Of a DNA stretch of 28,026 bases, positions 9,402-17,660 are shown in pieces. The stretch's first letter is position 1, and each line of letters starts with the position of its first letter. Location of the stretch: assembly GCA_963581185.1 (NCBI GenBank), contig CAUZOB010000046.1, forward strand, positions 1 through 28,026. Reading direction: 5' to 3'. The position numbers and the translations under genes are program-made. Under the pieces are notes generated by a model, which did not search any database, had not been told where the DNA came from, and was given only the letters and a program-made list of their open reading frames with translations. The stretch comes from SAT2750 sp963581185 (lineage in GTDB: Bacteria; Planctomycetota; Planctomycetia; Pirellulales; Pirellulaceae).

Positions 9402-9770
9402 GAAACTCTCCTTCGATCAACGCGTATGCCCGGCTTGGGACGGTCGCTTTGTTTCAGCTCCTCGGCTCATGTTCCGTTTGAGCCAGCCTTCCATTGTAGA
9501 TTTCCAGCTACCATCCGAGTAGGGTTTCCGGGCAACGCATCTGTATATTCTATTATCGACCCTGGTTGTTTCGTTCAAAAGCCCATTTGCAAGTGACCAA
9601 TGACCACTACACCAACGCGATCGCCAGCCCGACCAACCTAAGCGGTGCAGAATCCGACGCACTCTCTGGCGATGACGAGCGGCTGAGGGGGCTTGGCCGG
9701 ACCTTCCCGAGAGCGTGAAGACTGCCGTGCTGAAGATGGTCAGGGGGTGACGGGCAATCTCGGTGGTCTA
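9402..9770. other. Intergenic region between the two minus-strand cassettes
   Basis: 369 bases. The left part is the leader of the DUF1552 gene, with a possible minus-strand promoter: TTGAAC at 9573-9578 and GATAAT or TAGAAT around 9548-9557, with non-ideal spacings. The right part, about 9640-9750, holds the frameshifted remnant listed separately. Minus-strand reading frames here look like shadows. Confidence 0.45.
9640..9750 (+). pseudogene. Frameshifted C-terminal remnant (W-P-D-L-P-E tail), copy 1
   Basis: One frame reads S-G-A-E-S-D-A-L-S-G-D-D-E-R-L at 9641-9685, and after a shift of frame within 9685-9693 the sequence continues A-W-P-D-L-P-E-S-V-K-T-A-V-L-K-M-V-R-G and stops with TGA at 9748-9750. 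The same tail, and the 22 bases at 9642-9663, recur at 25402-25423 and 25720-25779. From memory, tails of this kind end integrase-associated ORFs in planctomycete genomes; no integrase catalytic residues are present here, so that origin is inference. It stops 20 bases short of the convergent DUF1501 stop. Confidence 0.45.
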
Positions 9771-11210
9771 TTAGCTGAGAATAGCTTCGACAACTTTTCC
9801 ATGCACGTCTGTCAGACGGTAGTCGCGACCTTGGAAACGATGTGTCAGTCGCTCATGGTCGATTCCCATACAGTGCAGGATGGTGGCATGGAAATCGTGA
9901 ACATGAACCGGGTTTTCAACGATGTTGTAGCAGTAATCATCGGTCTTTCCGTAGGTCAGACCACCTTGAACACCACCACCGGCCATCCAGATTGAAAAAC
10001 TCCGCGGGTGATGGTCACGGCCGAAGCTGGCAGGATTTCCCTGCGCGTAAACGGTTCGCCCGAATTCTCCACCCCAGATAACGAGTGTGTCTTTCAGCAT
10101 GTCGCGCTGTTTCAGATCAGCAATCAGGGCAGCAGATCCCTGGTCCGTCTCCCGTGTCAGGTTGGGGAGATTCCCGGCACAGTTGCTATGGTGATCCCAG
10201 CCACGATGAAAGACCTGAATAAAACGAACGCCCCGTTCGGACAGTCGTCTTGCCATCAGGCAGTTATAAGCATGCGTGCCTGGTTGTTTCGCGGCTTCGC
10301 CATAGAGCGCAAACGTACTCTGCGGTTCATCCGTGATACGAGCCAGCTCTGGCACCGATGTCTGCATCCTGTAGGCCATTTCGTACTGGGCAATCCGAGT
10401 GTTGATCTCCGGGTCACCGATTTCCTGTTCCCGCAGTGCATTCAGCTGTTCGAGGCTATTGAGTAGTTTTCTTCGAGATCGTGCGCCGAGCCGGCCAGGA
10501 TCGGATAGGTACAGAACGGGATCCCCCTGGCTACGAAGTTTGACCCCTTGATATTTCGACGGCAAGAATCCACTTCCCCAGAGGCGATCATAGATCGGCT
10601 GGGCCTGGTTAAAATTGTTCTTGGTCAGCATCACGACAAACGATGGCAGATTCTCAGTTTCACTCCCAAGACCATAGCTGAGCCATGAACCCAGGCTTGG
10701 GCGGCCTGGTTGCTGGTGGCCTGACTGGAAAAATGTAATAGCCGGGTCATGATTGATCGCTTCGGTATACATCGAATTGATCAGGCAGAGTTCATCCGCC
10801 ACGCCACCCAGGTGGGGAAGCAAGTCGCTCAACCACATTCCGGACTGGCCATGCTGGTTGAACTTGAAGGGCGAATTGATGATCGGAAATGCTTTTTGCC
10901 CGGCGGTCATTCCTGTCAGTCGTTGTCCGTCGCGAATTTCCGCCGGCAACTCCTGCATGTGCAGTTTTTCAAGCGATGGCTTATGGTCAAACAGGTCCAC
11001 TTGCGATGGGGCCCCCGACTGTAACAGGTAGATCACCCGTTTCGCCTTGGGGGCAAAATGCGGCAATTCAGGCAAGCCATCTTTGTTCTTTGTCGCTTGC
11101 TCAGCACTTAACAGGGAAGACAGGGCAGCGATACCGATCCCTGTACTGGTCCTGCTGAAAAACTGACGGCGGTTTTCCAGCAACCCGCTTTCCTGGAGGA
11201 ATGTCTTCAT
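9771..11210 (-). CDS. DUF1501 family protein, Tat-exported
   Basis: 479 residues. A twin-arginine signal N-R-R-Q-F-F-S-R (13-20) precedes a hydrophobic G-I-G-I-A-A-L-S-S-L. Family landmarks in order: KRVIYLLQSGAPSQVDLFD near 55-75, the GMWLSDLLPHLG and NHDPA-x-x-x-x-x-G blocks (about 120-165), GARSRRKLL, R-L-S-E-R-G-V-R-F-I-Q-V (about 340), D-T-L-V-I-W-G-G-E-F-G-R-T (about 385) and G-R-D-H-H-P near 405. DUF1501 proteins belong to the alkaline phosphatase/sulfatase-like fold group, but their reaction is unknown. The ATG lies three bases after the stop of the DUF1549/DUF1553 gene, the standard two-gene arrangement of the phylum, so co-transcription is very likely. Confidence 0.92.
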   Translation of the reverse strand: MKTFLQESGLLENRRQFFSRTSTGIGIAALSSLLSAEQATKNKDGLPELPHFAPKAKRVIYLLQSGAPSQVDLFDHKPSLEKLHMQELPAEIRDGQRLTGMTAGQKAFPIINSPFKFNQHGQSGMWLSDLLPHLGGVADELCLINSMYTEAINHDPAITFFQSGHQQPGRPSLGSWLSYGLGSETENLPSFVVMLTKNNFNQAQPIYDRLWGSGFLPSKYQGVKLRSQGDPVLYLSDPGRLGARSRRKLLNSLEQLNALREQEIGDPEINTRIAQYEMAYRMQTSVPELARITDEPQSTFALYGEAAKQPGTHAYNCLMARRLSERGVRFIQVFHRGWDHHSNCAGNLPNLTRETDQGSAALIADLKQRDMLKDTLVIWGGEFGRTVYAQGNPASFGRDHHPRSFSIWMAGGGVQGGLTYGKTDDYCYNIVENPVHVHDFHATILHCMGIDHERLTHRFQGRDYRLTDVHGKVVEAILS

Positions 11211-11213
11211 TTC

Positions 11214-14200
11214 TCAGCCCTTGGTAATTGTTTCGTCAAGATTCATTAAGAGCCGGCAGAGAGTCGTCCAAGTTGCTAACTGCAGCTTGTCATGGATTGT
11301 GTCAGGAGGAGAGTCACCAACGGCAAGCAGGCTGTCGGCGAGTCCGTTCTGCTGCTCAAATTCTTCACGTTGTTCGTCAAAGGCCTCAGCGAGAATAACA
11401 AGCTCAGTTGCATCAGGATGACGTCCCGTGGCAAGTCGGAAGGCGTAGGCAAGCCGTTTCTGCTGGTCGTGGGGATACCTGTTCAAGACGCGTACAGCCA
11501 TGTGTCGCGCGGCTTCGACAAACTGTGGGCCATTGAGCAGCAGCAAGGATTGCAACGGTGTGTTGGTTTGCGAACGTTTCAGCGTGCAGAACTCACGTTC
11601 GGGGGCATCAAGTGTCTTCAACATGGGAGAGGGGACGGTACGCTTCCAGAATGTATACAGGCTGCGACGATAGAGATCCTTCCCGCTCCCCTGGGGATAT
11701 TCTTTGGAGAATCCAGGGCGGTTGTTAAGCTCCATCCAGATACCCTTGGGCTGGTATGGGTAAACGCTTGTGCCCCCCAGCGCATTTACCAGCAGGCCGC
11801 TGATTGCAAGTGCATTATCTCGCACTTGTTCGGCAGCCAGTCGCATTCGAGGTCCACGGCCCAACAGTAGATTCTCTGGATCCTTCCTGTAGTTTTCTCG
11901 CCCTGCATGTGATGTTTGACGGTAAGTTGCTGACGTGACGATCAGTCGCACCATGTTTTTAACGTCCCACTGCGAACTGGCGAATTCAACCGCGAGCCAA
12001 TCAAGCAATCCGGGATGGCTGGCACGTGCCCCCTGGTTTCCGAAGTCCTCCGAAGTTTTCACCAGTCCATTGCCAAAGAACTGCTGCCAGTACCGGTTGA
12101 TCGCCACACGAGCCGTCAGCGGATGAGCAGGGGACATCAACCATTGTGCCAGGCCAAGACGATTTTTCGGCAGGTCGTCCGGCATGGGAGGCAAAACCTG
12201 TGGTGTACCCGCGAAGACTTGTGCTGCCGGTTGGTTGTATTGTCCGCGGTTGAGGATGTGCGTGGTGCGGATATTTTCCTGGTCCCGCATAATCATTGTT
12301 GCCGGAAAACTGGCACTCCGCTGTTTTTCAAGACGGGCTATTTCAGCTGCAATCTGCTTGGCAGGACCATGATTGTCCAGGTAGTAAGTACGCAACACCT
12401 GGTGCTGTTCGGCAGTCCGATCGCCAGGTTTCAACTTTGCCGCATCCACAATCGCGGCGTCGATGTCTTGAAAAGACAATCGTGCGGGCGCTGCCGACGA
12501 GATCGAGATACGAGGTCGGCCAATGCCATGCTGACCAAAGGACACTTCGTGCCTGAGAATTACTTTGAGAGTTGTTCCAGCTTGAAACCCAAACGGCTTC
12601 TCGGCAACGAAGATCGCCGTCGCAGGTTTTTTTCGAGTTGGCCCATCGACCGCCCAGCCCTTGTTCTTGTCGCTGGAGAGAGCGAGTCGAACTTCGTAGT
12701 TTTTCTGGTTGTAGTCAGCCCGGGCCTCTCGAAATGTGACGTTGGTCTTCTGACTTGGATCGGCAATCGAGGATGCCTCCAGAAGAAATCCTGTTAATAC
12801 GAAATTGGAATTTTGATACCGCCCGGGACCGTTGCCAGGAAGGGACGGGTGCGTCAGGCATTCAATGCGAACTGCAGTAATGGCACTTTCTGGCGTCGTG
12901 AATTGAATTTCGTAGATGTCGTTTTGCGGATTAGCACCACTGGCCAGCAGTGAATTGTCCTCCAGCGGTGTAATTGTCGTCCCTCCCGAGGATGTCGCCG
13001 TGACCGGTGTCTGCACTCGCCAGGTGAAACTTCCGTTGGCAAGTGCTGAGGCCCACTCCTCGAGTTTCAAGTCATCCTCTTTGGCTACTGCCAGACTGTT
13101 GTGCAATTCTTCAATCGTCGTTGCCAGGGCTGCAATCTTGCGGGCTGCCAGTGGAGAAACTGCTTGCAGTGATGGTTGAAAACCACTCTGCCCGCGTTCA
13201 GGCACGAGGTTGAAATAGGCATAGAGTTGATAGAACTCTTGTTGCGAGATGGGATCATATTTGTGGTCATGACAGCGTGCACAACCAACAGTCAGGCCGA
13301 GCCAAACAGTGCCTGTCGTGATCAAGCGGTCCATCACGTATTCCGTGCGGTACTCTTCGTCGATTACCCCTCCTTCGATCGTAATGCCGTGATTGCGGTT
13401 GAACCCGGTGGCCAGAATCTGATCAGATGTGGCGTCAGATATCAAATCTCCAGCGAGTTGCTCGATTGTGAATTGATCGAAGGGTTTGTTTTGGTTGTAA
13501 GCATGAATCACCCAGTCACGCCAAACCCAGTGGGTTCGTTCCGTGTCGTACTGGTAGCCATTCGTGTCCGCGTAGCGAGCCAGGTCGAGCCAGCTCCGAG
13601 CCATATTCTCACCATAAGCCGGTGAAGCCAGATACTTTTCAACCAAACGCTCATATGCAGCAGGTGAACTGTCTCGCACAAAGGCATCCACCTCCTCCAG
13701 TGTTGGAGGAAGACCTGTGATATCAAAGGCCAGCCGTCGTATGAGTGCCTGCCGGTCCGCGTCGTCGGCATGCGGGAGACCCTTGGCTTCCAGTTGGGCA
13801 AGCACAAAAAAGTCGATGGCGTTGCGTGGCCAACTTGTCTCTTTCACAAACGGTAATGCCGTCCGCCTGGGAGCAATAAAGGACCAGTGCGTTTGGTACT
13901 CTGCCCCCTGTTCAATCCAGAGCCGGATTCGTTCGACCTGCTCTGCACTTAACGGTTCACCATGCTCGGCTGGGGGCATGCGAAAGTCTGGATCTGCCGC
14001 TGATATCCTGGCAACCAGTTCACTGCCAACAGGATCCCCTGGAATGATCGCCCGCGCACCGGACTCAAGTTCCGCAAAGGCTGACTGGCTTTGATCCAAA
14101 CGTAAACCGGCCTGGCGTTTATTCGAGTCTGGCCCGTGACAGCGAAAACAGGCATTGGAAAGGAGCGGACGAATGTCACGGTTAAAATCAACCCGCAGCC

Positions 14201-14288
14201 CATCTTCCGCATGTGCAATTCCTGAGACAAGTGCCCACATAAGAACGGGCAACCACTTGAACCGACAAGGAATGGAATTGATCTTCAT
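11214..14288 (-). CDS. Planctomycete cytochrome PSCyt1-DUF1549-DUF1553 protein
   Basis: 1024 residues from the ATG at 14288, which begins a good signal peptide (K-W-L-P-V-L-M-W-A-L, cleavage near IAHA-ED, residue 28). The frame is open 234 bases further upstream, but that part overlaps the repeated promoter module. PSCyt1 has the heme motif CFRCH at 47-51. DUF1549 (PSCyt2) runs about 155-360 with NAIDFFVLAQLEAKGL, ITGLPPT and a second heme motif CARCH at 336-340. A beta-rich, lectin-like segment follows at about 400-620. DUF1553 (PSD1) runs about 707-970, with ARVAINRYWQQFFG, and L-N-G-P-Q-F-V near the end. It is the partner of the DUF1501 gene three bases downstream. Exact function is unknown for the family; a heme-dependent extracytoplasmic activity is inferred. 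The likely promoter is the minus-strand one at 14349-14378. Confidence 0.9.
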   Translation of the reverse strand: MKINSIPCRFKWLPVLMWALVSGIAHAEDGLRVDFNRDIRPLLSNACFRCHGPDSNKRQAGLRLDQSQSAFAELESGARAIIPGDPVGSELVARISAADPDFRMPPAEHGEPLSAEQVERIRLWIEQGAEYQTHWSFIAPRRTALPFVKETSWPRNAIDFFVLAQLEAKGLPHADDADRQALIRRLAFDITGLPPTLEEVDAFVRDSSPAAYERLVEKYLASPAYGENMARSWLDLARYADTNGYQYDTERTHWVWRDWVIHAYNQNKPFDQFTIEQLAGDLISDATSDQILATGFNRNHGITIEGGVIDEEYRTEYVMDRLITTGTVWLGLTVGCARCHDHKYDPISQQEFYQLYAYFNLVPERGQSGFQPSLQAVSPLAARKIAALATTIEELHNSLAVAKEDDLKLEEWASALANGSFTWRVQTPVTATSSGGTTITPLEDNSLLASGANPQNDIYEIQFTTPESAITAVRIECLTHPSLPGNGPGRYQNSNFVLTGFLLEASSIADPSQKTNVTFREARADYNQKNYEVRLALSSDKNKGWAVDGPTRKKPATAIFVAEKPFGFQAGTTLKVILRHEVSFGQHGIGRPRISISSAAPARLSFQDIDAAIVDAAKLKPGDRTAEQHQVLRTYYLDNHGPAKQIAAEIARLEKQRSASFPATMIMRDQENIRTTHILNRGQYNQPAAQVFAGTPQVLPPMPDDLPKNRLGLAQWLMSPAHPLTARVAINRYWQQFFGNGLVKTSEDFGNQGARASHPGLLDWLAVEFASSQWDVKNMVRLIVTSATYRQTSHAGRENYRKDPENLLLGRGPRMRLAAEQVRDNALAISGLLVNALGGTSVYPYQPKGIWMELNNRPGFSKEYPQGSGKDLYRRSLYTFWKRTVPSPMLKTLDAPEREFCTLKRSQTNTPLQSLLLLNGPQFVEAARHMAVRVLNRYPHDQQKRLAYAFRLATGRHPDATELVILAEAFDEQREEFEQQNGLADSLLAVGDSPPDTIHDKLQLATWTTLCRLLMNLDETITKG

Positions 14289-14348
14289 GGGAAAAACCGT
14301 CGTTTGATGGCAGCACTCAGTGAATCCTGAGAGAATTGCGATTCCCCG

Positions 14349-14378
14349 ATTGTAGCCGCTTCCCAAGCCGGCCAGCAA
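14349..14378 (-). promoter_or_regulatory. Leftward promoter of module A
   Basis: On the minus strand: TTGCTG (14373-14378), 18-base spacer, TACAAT (14349-14354). The same boxes with the same 18-base spacer occur in both other copies although much of the spacer differs, which supports function. It would start the DUF1553-DUF1501 transcript with a leader of about 50 bases. Confidence 0.6.
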
Positions 14379-14495
14379 ACTCCTCCGGGGGGGGCAAAAA
14401 GTTGGCCGGCGGTCGACATGTAGAACGCTGCCCCAGACGCACACATTTTCGGGCCAAAAACCCAGGTCCGGACCCGTGTTCCCCTGCCCCTTCAC

Positions 14496-14525
14496 TGGCA
14501 TCCCCCTGCCACCGCGTGGCATAAT
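14496..14525 (+). promoter_or_regulatory. Rightward promoter of module A
   Basis: TGGCAT (14496-14501), 18-base spacer, CATAAT (14520-14525). Counterparts at 21103-21131 and 26331-26359 have TGGCAT, 17 bases, CAGAAT. The -35 box is a weak match to the sigma-70 consensus; the call rests on conservation and on position ahead of rightward ORFs in all three copies. Confidence 0.5.
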
Positions 14526-14557
14526 GAACTCGTCACATCATCAGGATTCCCATTGCC

Positions 14558-14680
14558 ATGCAGAACCACTGGCAGGGAAATGCTGATATCAGCAGTCTGG
14601 CGGAGCAGCTGATTCGAGTGCGGTTTGAACTGAAGGATGTGGATCTGTCTTCACTTCAGTTCACGAACAGGGTGGACTGA
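14558..14680 (+). CDS. Small upstream ORF (40 aa), possible leader peptide
   Basis: ATG at 14558, TGA at 14678-14680; the product begins M-Q-N-H-W-Q-G-N-A-D and contains a plausible amphipathic helix, S-L-A-E-Q-L-I-R-V-R-F-E-L. It starts about 30 bases after the conserved rightward -10 box, and its ATGCAG start with the preceding ATTGCC is shared with the upstream ORF at 21164 in module copy B. It ends 13 bases before the start of the large double-propeller gene. No SD-like sequence is close to its ATG; AGGA lies about 15 bases upstream. It could be a leader ORF of the downstream gene or the relic of the gene from which the module was copied. Too short for family recognition. Confidence 0.4.
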   Translation: MQNHWQGNADISSLAEQLIRVRFELKDVDLSSLQFTNRVD

Positions 14681-14682
14681 AA

Positions 14683-14687
14683 CGGAG
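14683..14687 (+). promoter_or_regulatory. Ribosome binding site fixing the start at 14694
   Basis: GGAGG placed six bases before ATG 14694. It decides in favour of this start over earlier in-frame codons at 14637, which lie inside the small upstream ORF. Confidence 0.75.
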
Positions 14688-14693
14688 GGATCC

Positions 14694-17393
14694 ATGCGTG
14701 GCAGACGACAATCGTGGGCAACAGCAGCCGTTGGTCTGACCTGGTCAGTCTTCGTGCTCCTCACCGGGACAGCCAGTCTCGAAGCCGATCACAACAGGTT
14801 GCTGCAGCGTGAGTTCCGCCGGGCAATCAGCAGGCATGTGGCGTGCGACAGTCAGGGGTACTGCTACCTGCTGATTCCTTCGCCTACATCAGTAGGCGGT
14901 CCGGGTTTCACTTTAAAGATCTCGCAGAAACCGCACCCGGAATCGATTTCGGATTTCCCGCTGACGGTGCCGCTCCCCAGACTGCAGGACAGACCGGCGG
15001 CCTCATTATTTTCCGCAGGCCTGGCTGTCGATCCTCAGGACCGGCTGCACATCATTTACACGACCGAGCACGGTCTGACCGCTTACAGCGTCGTGGAGAC
15101 ACAACCATTGCGAACCGACAAGGGCTCGCCACAGTGGTTGGATCCCGTCAGCGGGCAAGCGGGAGGACTCGTGCTCACACAAACCCAATCATGGGCGGGA
15201 GACATCTGCCGATCACCCAACGGGCAGATCTGGCTGACCTGGACAACCGCTGGAGGTAACGACTCGGAAGTGACAGTGCATCTCGGGACGCTCCGTGAGG
15301 GAGCATGGCAGTCGTTCGAACTTGGACGGGGAAAAGGGCTCTATCCACCCGCCATGCTCTTTTCACAGGACGGGGCCTTTGTTCACGTCGCAACTGGCGA
15401 TACCAAGGGTGGCAGCCATTACCTGAAGCTGAGAGTCTCCACATTGGATACCGGGAAATGGCAGTTGCAGTCGAGTCACCCCGGGCGCCGGCCAGCTCTC
15501 GCCGAAACGGCCGGCGAGGTTCTCGCCGTCCACGAATCGGGAGACTCGCTGAAATACACCTTCCTGGAAAGGGAACAACGGCAGTCGCACCCGTTGACGG
15601 ACCTGGACAGCCGGTTCGTATGGGACACCGTACACTCGCCGCAAATGGTTGTTGACCGCTATCGCGTGCCCTGGATGTTCTTCATCGACTCGACGCGCCA
15701 GCACGTCTTTTACTCGCGCTGGCTGGGTACCAGGTGGAGTCCAATCATGAACGGTTTCTGGCTGACGCGGAACACGGCTCGATTCGAGGATAGCCACCTC
15801 TCGATCGACTGGCTGGGCCTGGAACACGGGGTCGGCGCGGACAACTCTTCGATTGCACTGGCGATCGGACACCGCAGCCCGTCTCCTGCCACCTTGTTTC
15901 ACGTGCTTCAAGTCCCCTCACTCACGTCCGACCCTGGCAACAGGATTCTGTTCCTGGATTTCAAGGAAATTCAGCAGATCGATGGCATTGCACTAAAAGT
16001 CAACACGGCGCGCAAGTTCTCGGACAACCCGGTGCTCACTGCCGGACGTCCGGGGGAATTCGACTCGCAGGGTGCCTCGAAGCTCAAGGTACTCAAACAG
16101 CATGGCGTTTACCGGGCATGGTACTCCGGCATGCATCGCGAGCCTGGTTCGGAATGGCCGAAGAGCGGATCCGTCCCCACGGTTCGGATGGGTTACGCCG
16201 AAAGCAGCGACGGTCGCAGCTTTGAAAAGAAGCCGTTGGGCCTGGCCTCATTTGAAGACAACGACAACACGAACATGGTTGCCGGGCTGCCGGCAACGCC
16301 GATCTACCGCCCGCTTGTTCCATCAGGAATGTATCTCGACACACACGATCCGGACCCGACGCGTCGATACAAGTTTTTAACCTGGACCGGCACGGCGCCC
16401 TCGCCGAACCGGGCGGGGTTAACAGTCGGCCAATCGGACGATGCGCAAACCTGGACGCTCTGGACATCTCCCGACGGACTTCGCTGGCAGCAGGCGAGCC
16501 GCGGTGGCATCCGGTTTCCGGCCGGGATGCCCTCCTCGTTCTCACCCCAGACCCTGTTTCATGATCCGGACGAACGAGACCCCGCCAGGAAGTACAAGGC
16601 CTACGGATTCATGGGTCTCAATAACGACAGGCGAGGCGCGGGCTACGGCTTCAGCGCGGACGCATCCGAATGGACGGCCGATCCGAAAAACCCAATTTTC
16701 GACCCCTGGGCCAGAGCCATCCGGGTGGTGAAAAACGGCAAGGTCGAGCAGATTCACGACGTCGCCGTCTGGAAGTACCGCCAGTATTACCTGGCGCTCT
16801 ACCAGTACCAGCGCAGCGGAACAAACATGACCGTCGAACTGGCCATGAGTCGCGACGGCGAGCACTTCACCTACATCCAGCCTGGCACGGAGGTGGTGCG
16901 GCAAGGTGCAGCGGGGGAATGGGACTCGGACGAGATCGCTCCTTCCACACCCCTGGTCGACGCGGAGGAGATCAAGATCTACTACTCTGGCTACCGCTTC
17001 AGCACAACCAGTCTGATTGAAGGGGAACACAGCTGTGGTCTGGCCACACTTCGGCTGGATGGCTTCACTCACCTGACACTGGAAGACGGCCAACAGCAGG
17101 GAAGCGTCACCACCATTCCTGTCGACCGAGGTGCCGCCAGGGATCTGTATGTCAACGCATCCTGCGGGAAAGGGAGTCGGCTGGAGGTTGAGTTAATCGA
17201 CCCCGAGTCAGGCGAAGTCGTGCCAGGCTATTCTCGCGAGCAATGCACACCCCTGGAGACGGATTCCCTGGTTCACAGAGTCGTCTGGGGCAACCTGAGT
17301 TTCGGCGATGCCAGCCAGGCGCCAGTCCAACTCCGTTTTCATTTCACCAACGGTCGCAGCCCTGCCAACCTGTACGCCTTCGAGTTTCGCTAG
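14694..17393 (+). CDS. Secreted double beta-propeller protein (BNR-like plus GH32/GH43-like)
   Basis: 899 residues. The N-terminus M-R-G-R-R-Q-S-W with a hydrophobic core to about residue 31 is a signal peptide. Residues about 35-430 form a BNR-type propeller region, with repeated strands such as DICRSPNGQIWLTWTT and AMLFSQDGAFVHVATGD. Residues about 440-780 resemble the five-bladed GH32/GH43/GH130 group: YRAWYSGM near 477, Y-x-L-D-T-H-D-P-D near 545, SPDGLRWQ, HDPDERDPARKYKAYGF, HDVAVWKYRQYYLALYQY near 688 and EIKIYYSGYR near 750. A small beta-sandwich ends the protein. I cannot assign a catalytic triad with confidence, so it may be a glycosidase or a glycan-binding protein. It converges on the GH43 gene across 267 bases. 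Confidence 0.75.
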   Translation: MRGRRQSWATAAVGLTWSVFVLLTGTASLEADHNRLLQREFRRAISRHVACDSQGYCYLLIPSPTSVGGPGFTLKISQKPHPESISDFPLTVPLPRLQDRPAASLFSAGLAVDPQDRLHIIYTTEHGLTAYSVVETQPLRTDKGSPQWLDPVSGQAGGLVLTQTQSWAGDICRSPNGQIWLTWTTAGGNDSEVTVHLGTLREGAWQSFELGRGKGLYPPAMLFSQDGAFVHVATGDTKGGSHYLKLRVSTLDTGKWQLQSSHPGRRPALAETAGEVLAVHESGDSLKYTFLEREQRQSHPLTDLDSRFVWDTVHSPQMVVDRYRVPWMFFIDSTRQHVFYSRWLGTRWSPIMNGFWLTRNTARFEDSHLSIDWLGLEHGVGADNSSIALAIGHRSPSPATLFHVLQVPSLTSDPGNRILFLDFKEIQQIDGIALKVNTARKFSDNPVLTAGRPGEFDSQGASKLKVLKQHGVYRAWYSGMHREPGSEWPKSGSVPTVRMGYAESSDGRSFEKKPLGLASFEDNDNTNMVAGLPATPIYRPLVPSGMYLDTHDPDPTRRYKFLTWTGTAPSPNRAGLTVGQSDDAQTWTLWTSPDGLRWQQASRGGIRFPAGMPSSFSPQTLFHDPDERDPARKYKAYGFMGLNNDRRGAGYGFSADASEWTADPKNPIFDPWARAIRVVKNGKVEQIHDVAVWKYRQYYLALYQYQRSGTNMTVELAMSRDGEHFTYIQPGTEVVRQGAAGEWDSDEIAPSTPLVDAEEIKIYYSGYRFSTTSLIEGEHSCGLATLRLDGFTHLTLEDGQQQGSVTTIPVDRGAARDLYVNASCGKGSRLEVELIDPESGEVVPGYSREQCTPLETDSLVHRVVWGNLSFGDASQAPVQLRFHFTNGRSPANLYAFEFR

Positions 17394-17520
17394 ATGAGTC
17401 AGTTGGATTGAGCAGGGATCACGGCCCCGGGGGACCAGATAACCGCGGAAGTGATACCCAAGGTACGTGCCGATCCTCCTGTCTGCGCTTTCCCCCACTG
17501 GGCTCCGTAGTGATAGAGAA

Positions 17521-17605
17521 ATGACCTTCCCCCCTAAATCGAGTCCAGTCGAATCCCAATAATTGGGGATCGACCGGCGGTAAGATTTGGGAGGACGAAG
17601 GTCAT
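17521..17605. repeat. 85-base imperfect inverted repeat between convergent genes
   Basis: The ends are exact inverted repeats (ATGACCTTC at 17521-17529, GAAGGTCAT at 17597-17605). The arms continue with CCTAAATC against GATTTGGG. The centre 17549-17573 is a second near-palindrome, TCGAATCCC / GGGGATCGA around AATAATT. It can fold into one long hairpin on either strand. Clear target-site duplications are not visible. It could be a bidirectional terminator, or a MITE- or REP-like element. Confidence 0.6.
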
Positions 17606-17660
17606 CATCTTTGCAAACGCAGCCGCCCATTGGCATAACAGGAATAAATCACTGCAGCGC

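Larger units (their letters stand above)
14300..14565. repeat. Divergent promoter module, copy A
   Basis: Aligns over most of its length with 26140-26415 (copy C) and, for the two promoter parts, with 21059-21169 (copy B). Shared blocks include GTTTNATGGCAGCAC (14302-14316), the leftward promoter, an eight-G run (14387-14394), GGTCGACATG, a 22-base identical block from CACACATTTTC to GGCCAAAAAC, and TGGCATCCCCCTGCC. Copies A and B also share GAACTCGTCAC and the rightward ATTGCCATGCAG. It sits between unrelated genes (DUF1553 cytochrome on the left, double-propeller protein on the right). Confidence 0.75.

Noticed and set aside
9417..9662. 81-codon minus-strand frame between the cassettes
   Set aside because: No SD or domain; its right end covers the plus-strand remnant and its left end the DUF1552 leader.
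14496..14510. Possible sigma-54 promoter (TGGCATCCCCCTGCC)
   Set aside because: The GG and GC elements are one base too close for the -24/-12 pattern, and the GC element is absent in copy B.
14289..14522. 78-residue N-terminal extension of the DUF1549/DUF1553 protein
   Set aside because: It lies in the repeated promoter module and precedes a normal signal peptide at 14288, so it would bury the export signal.
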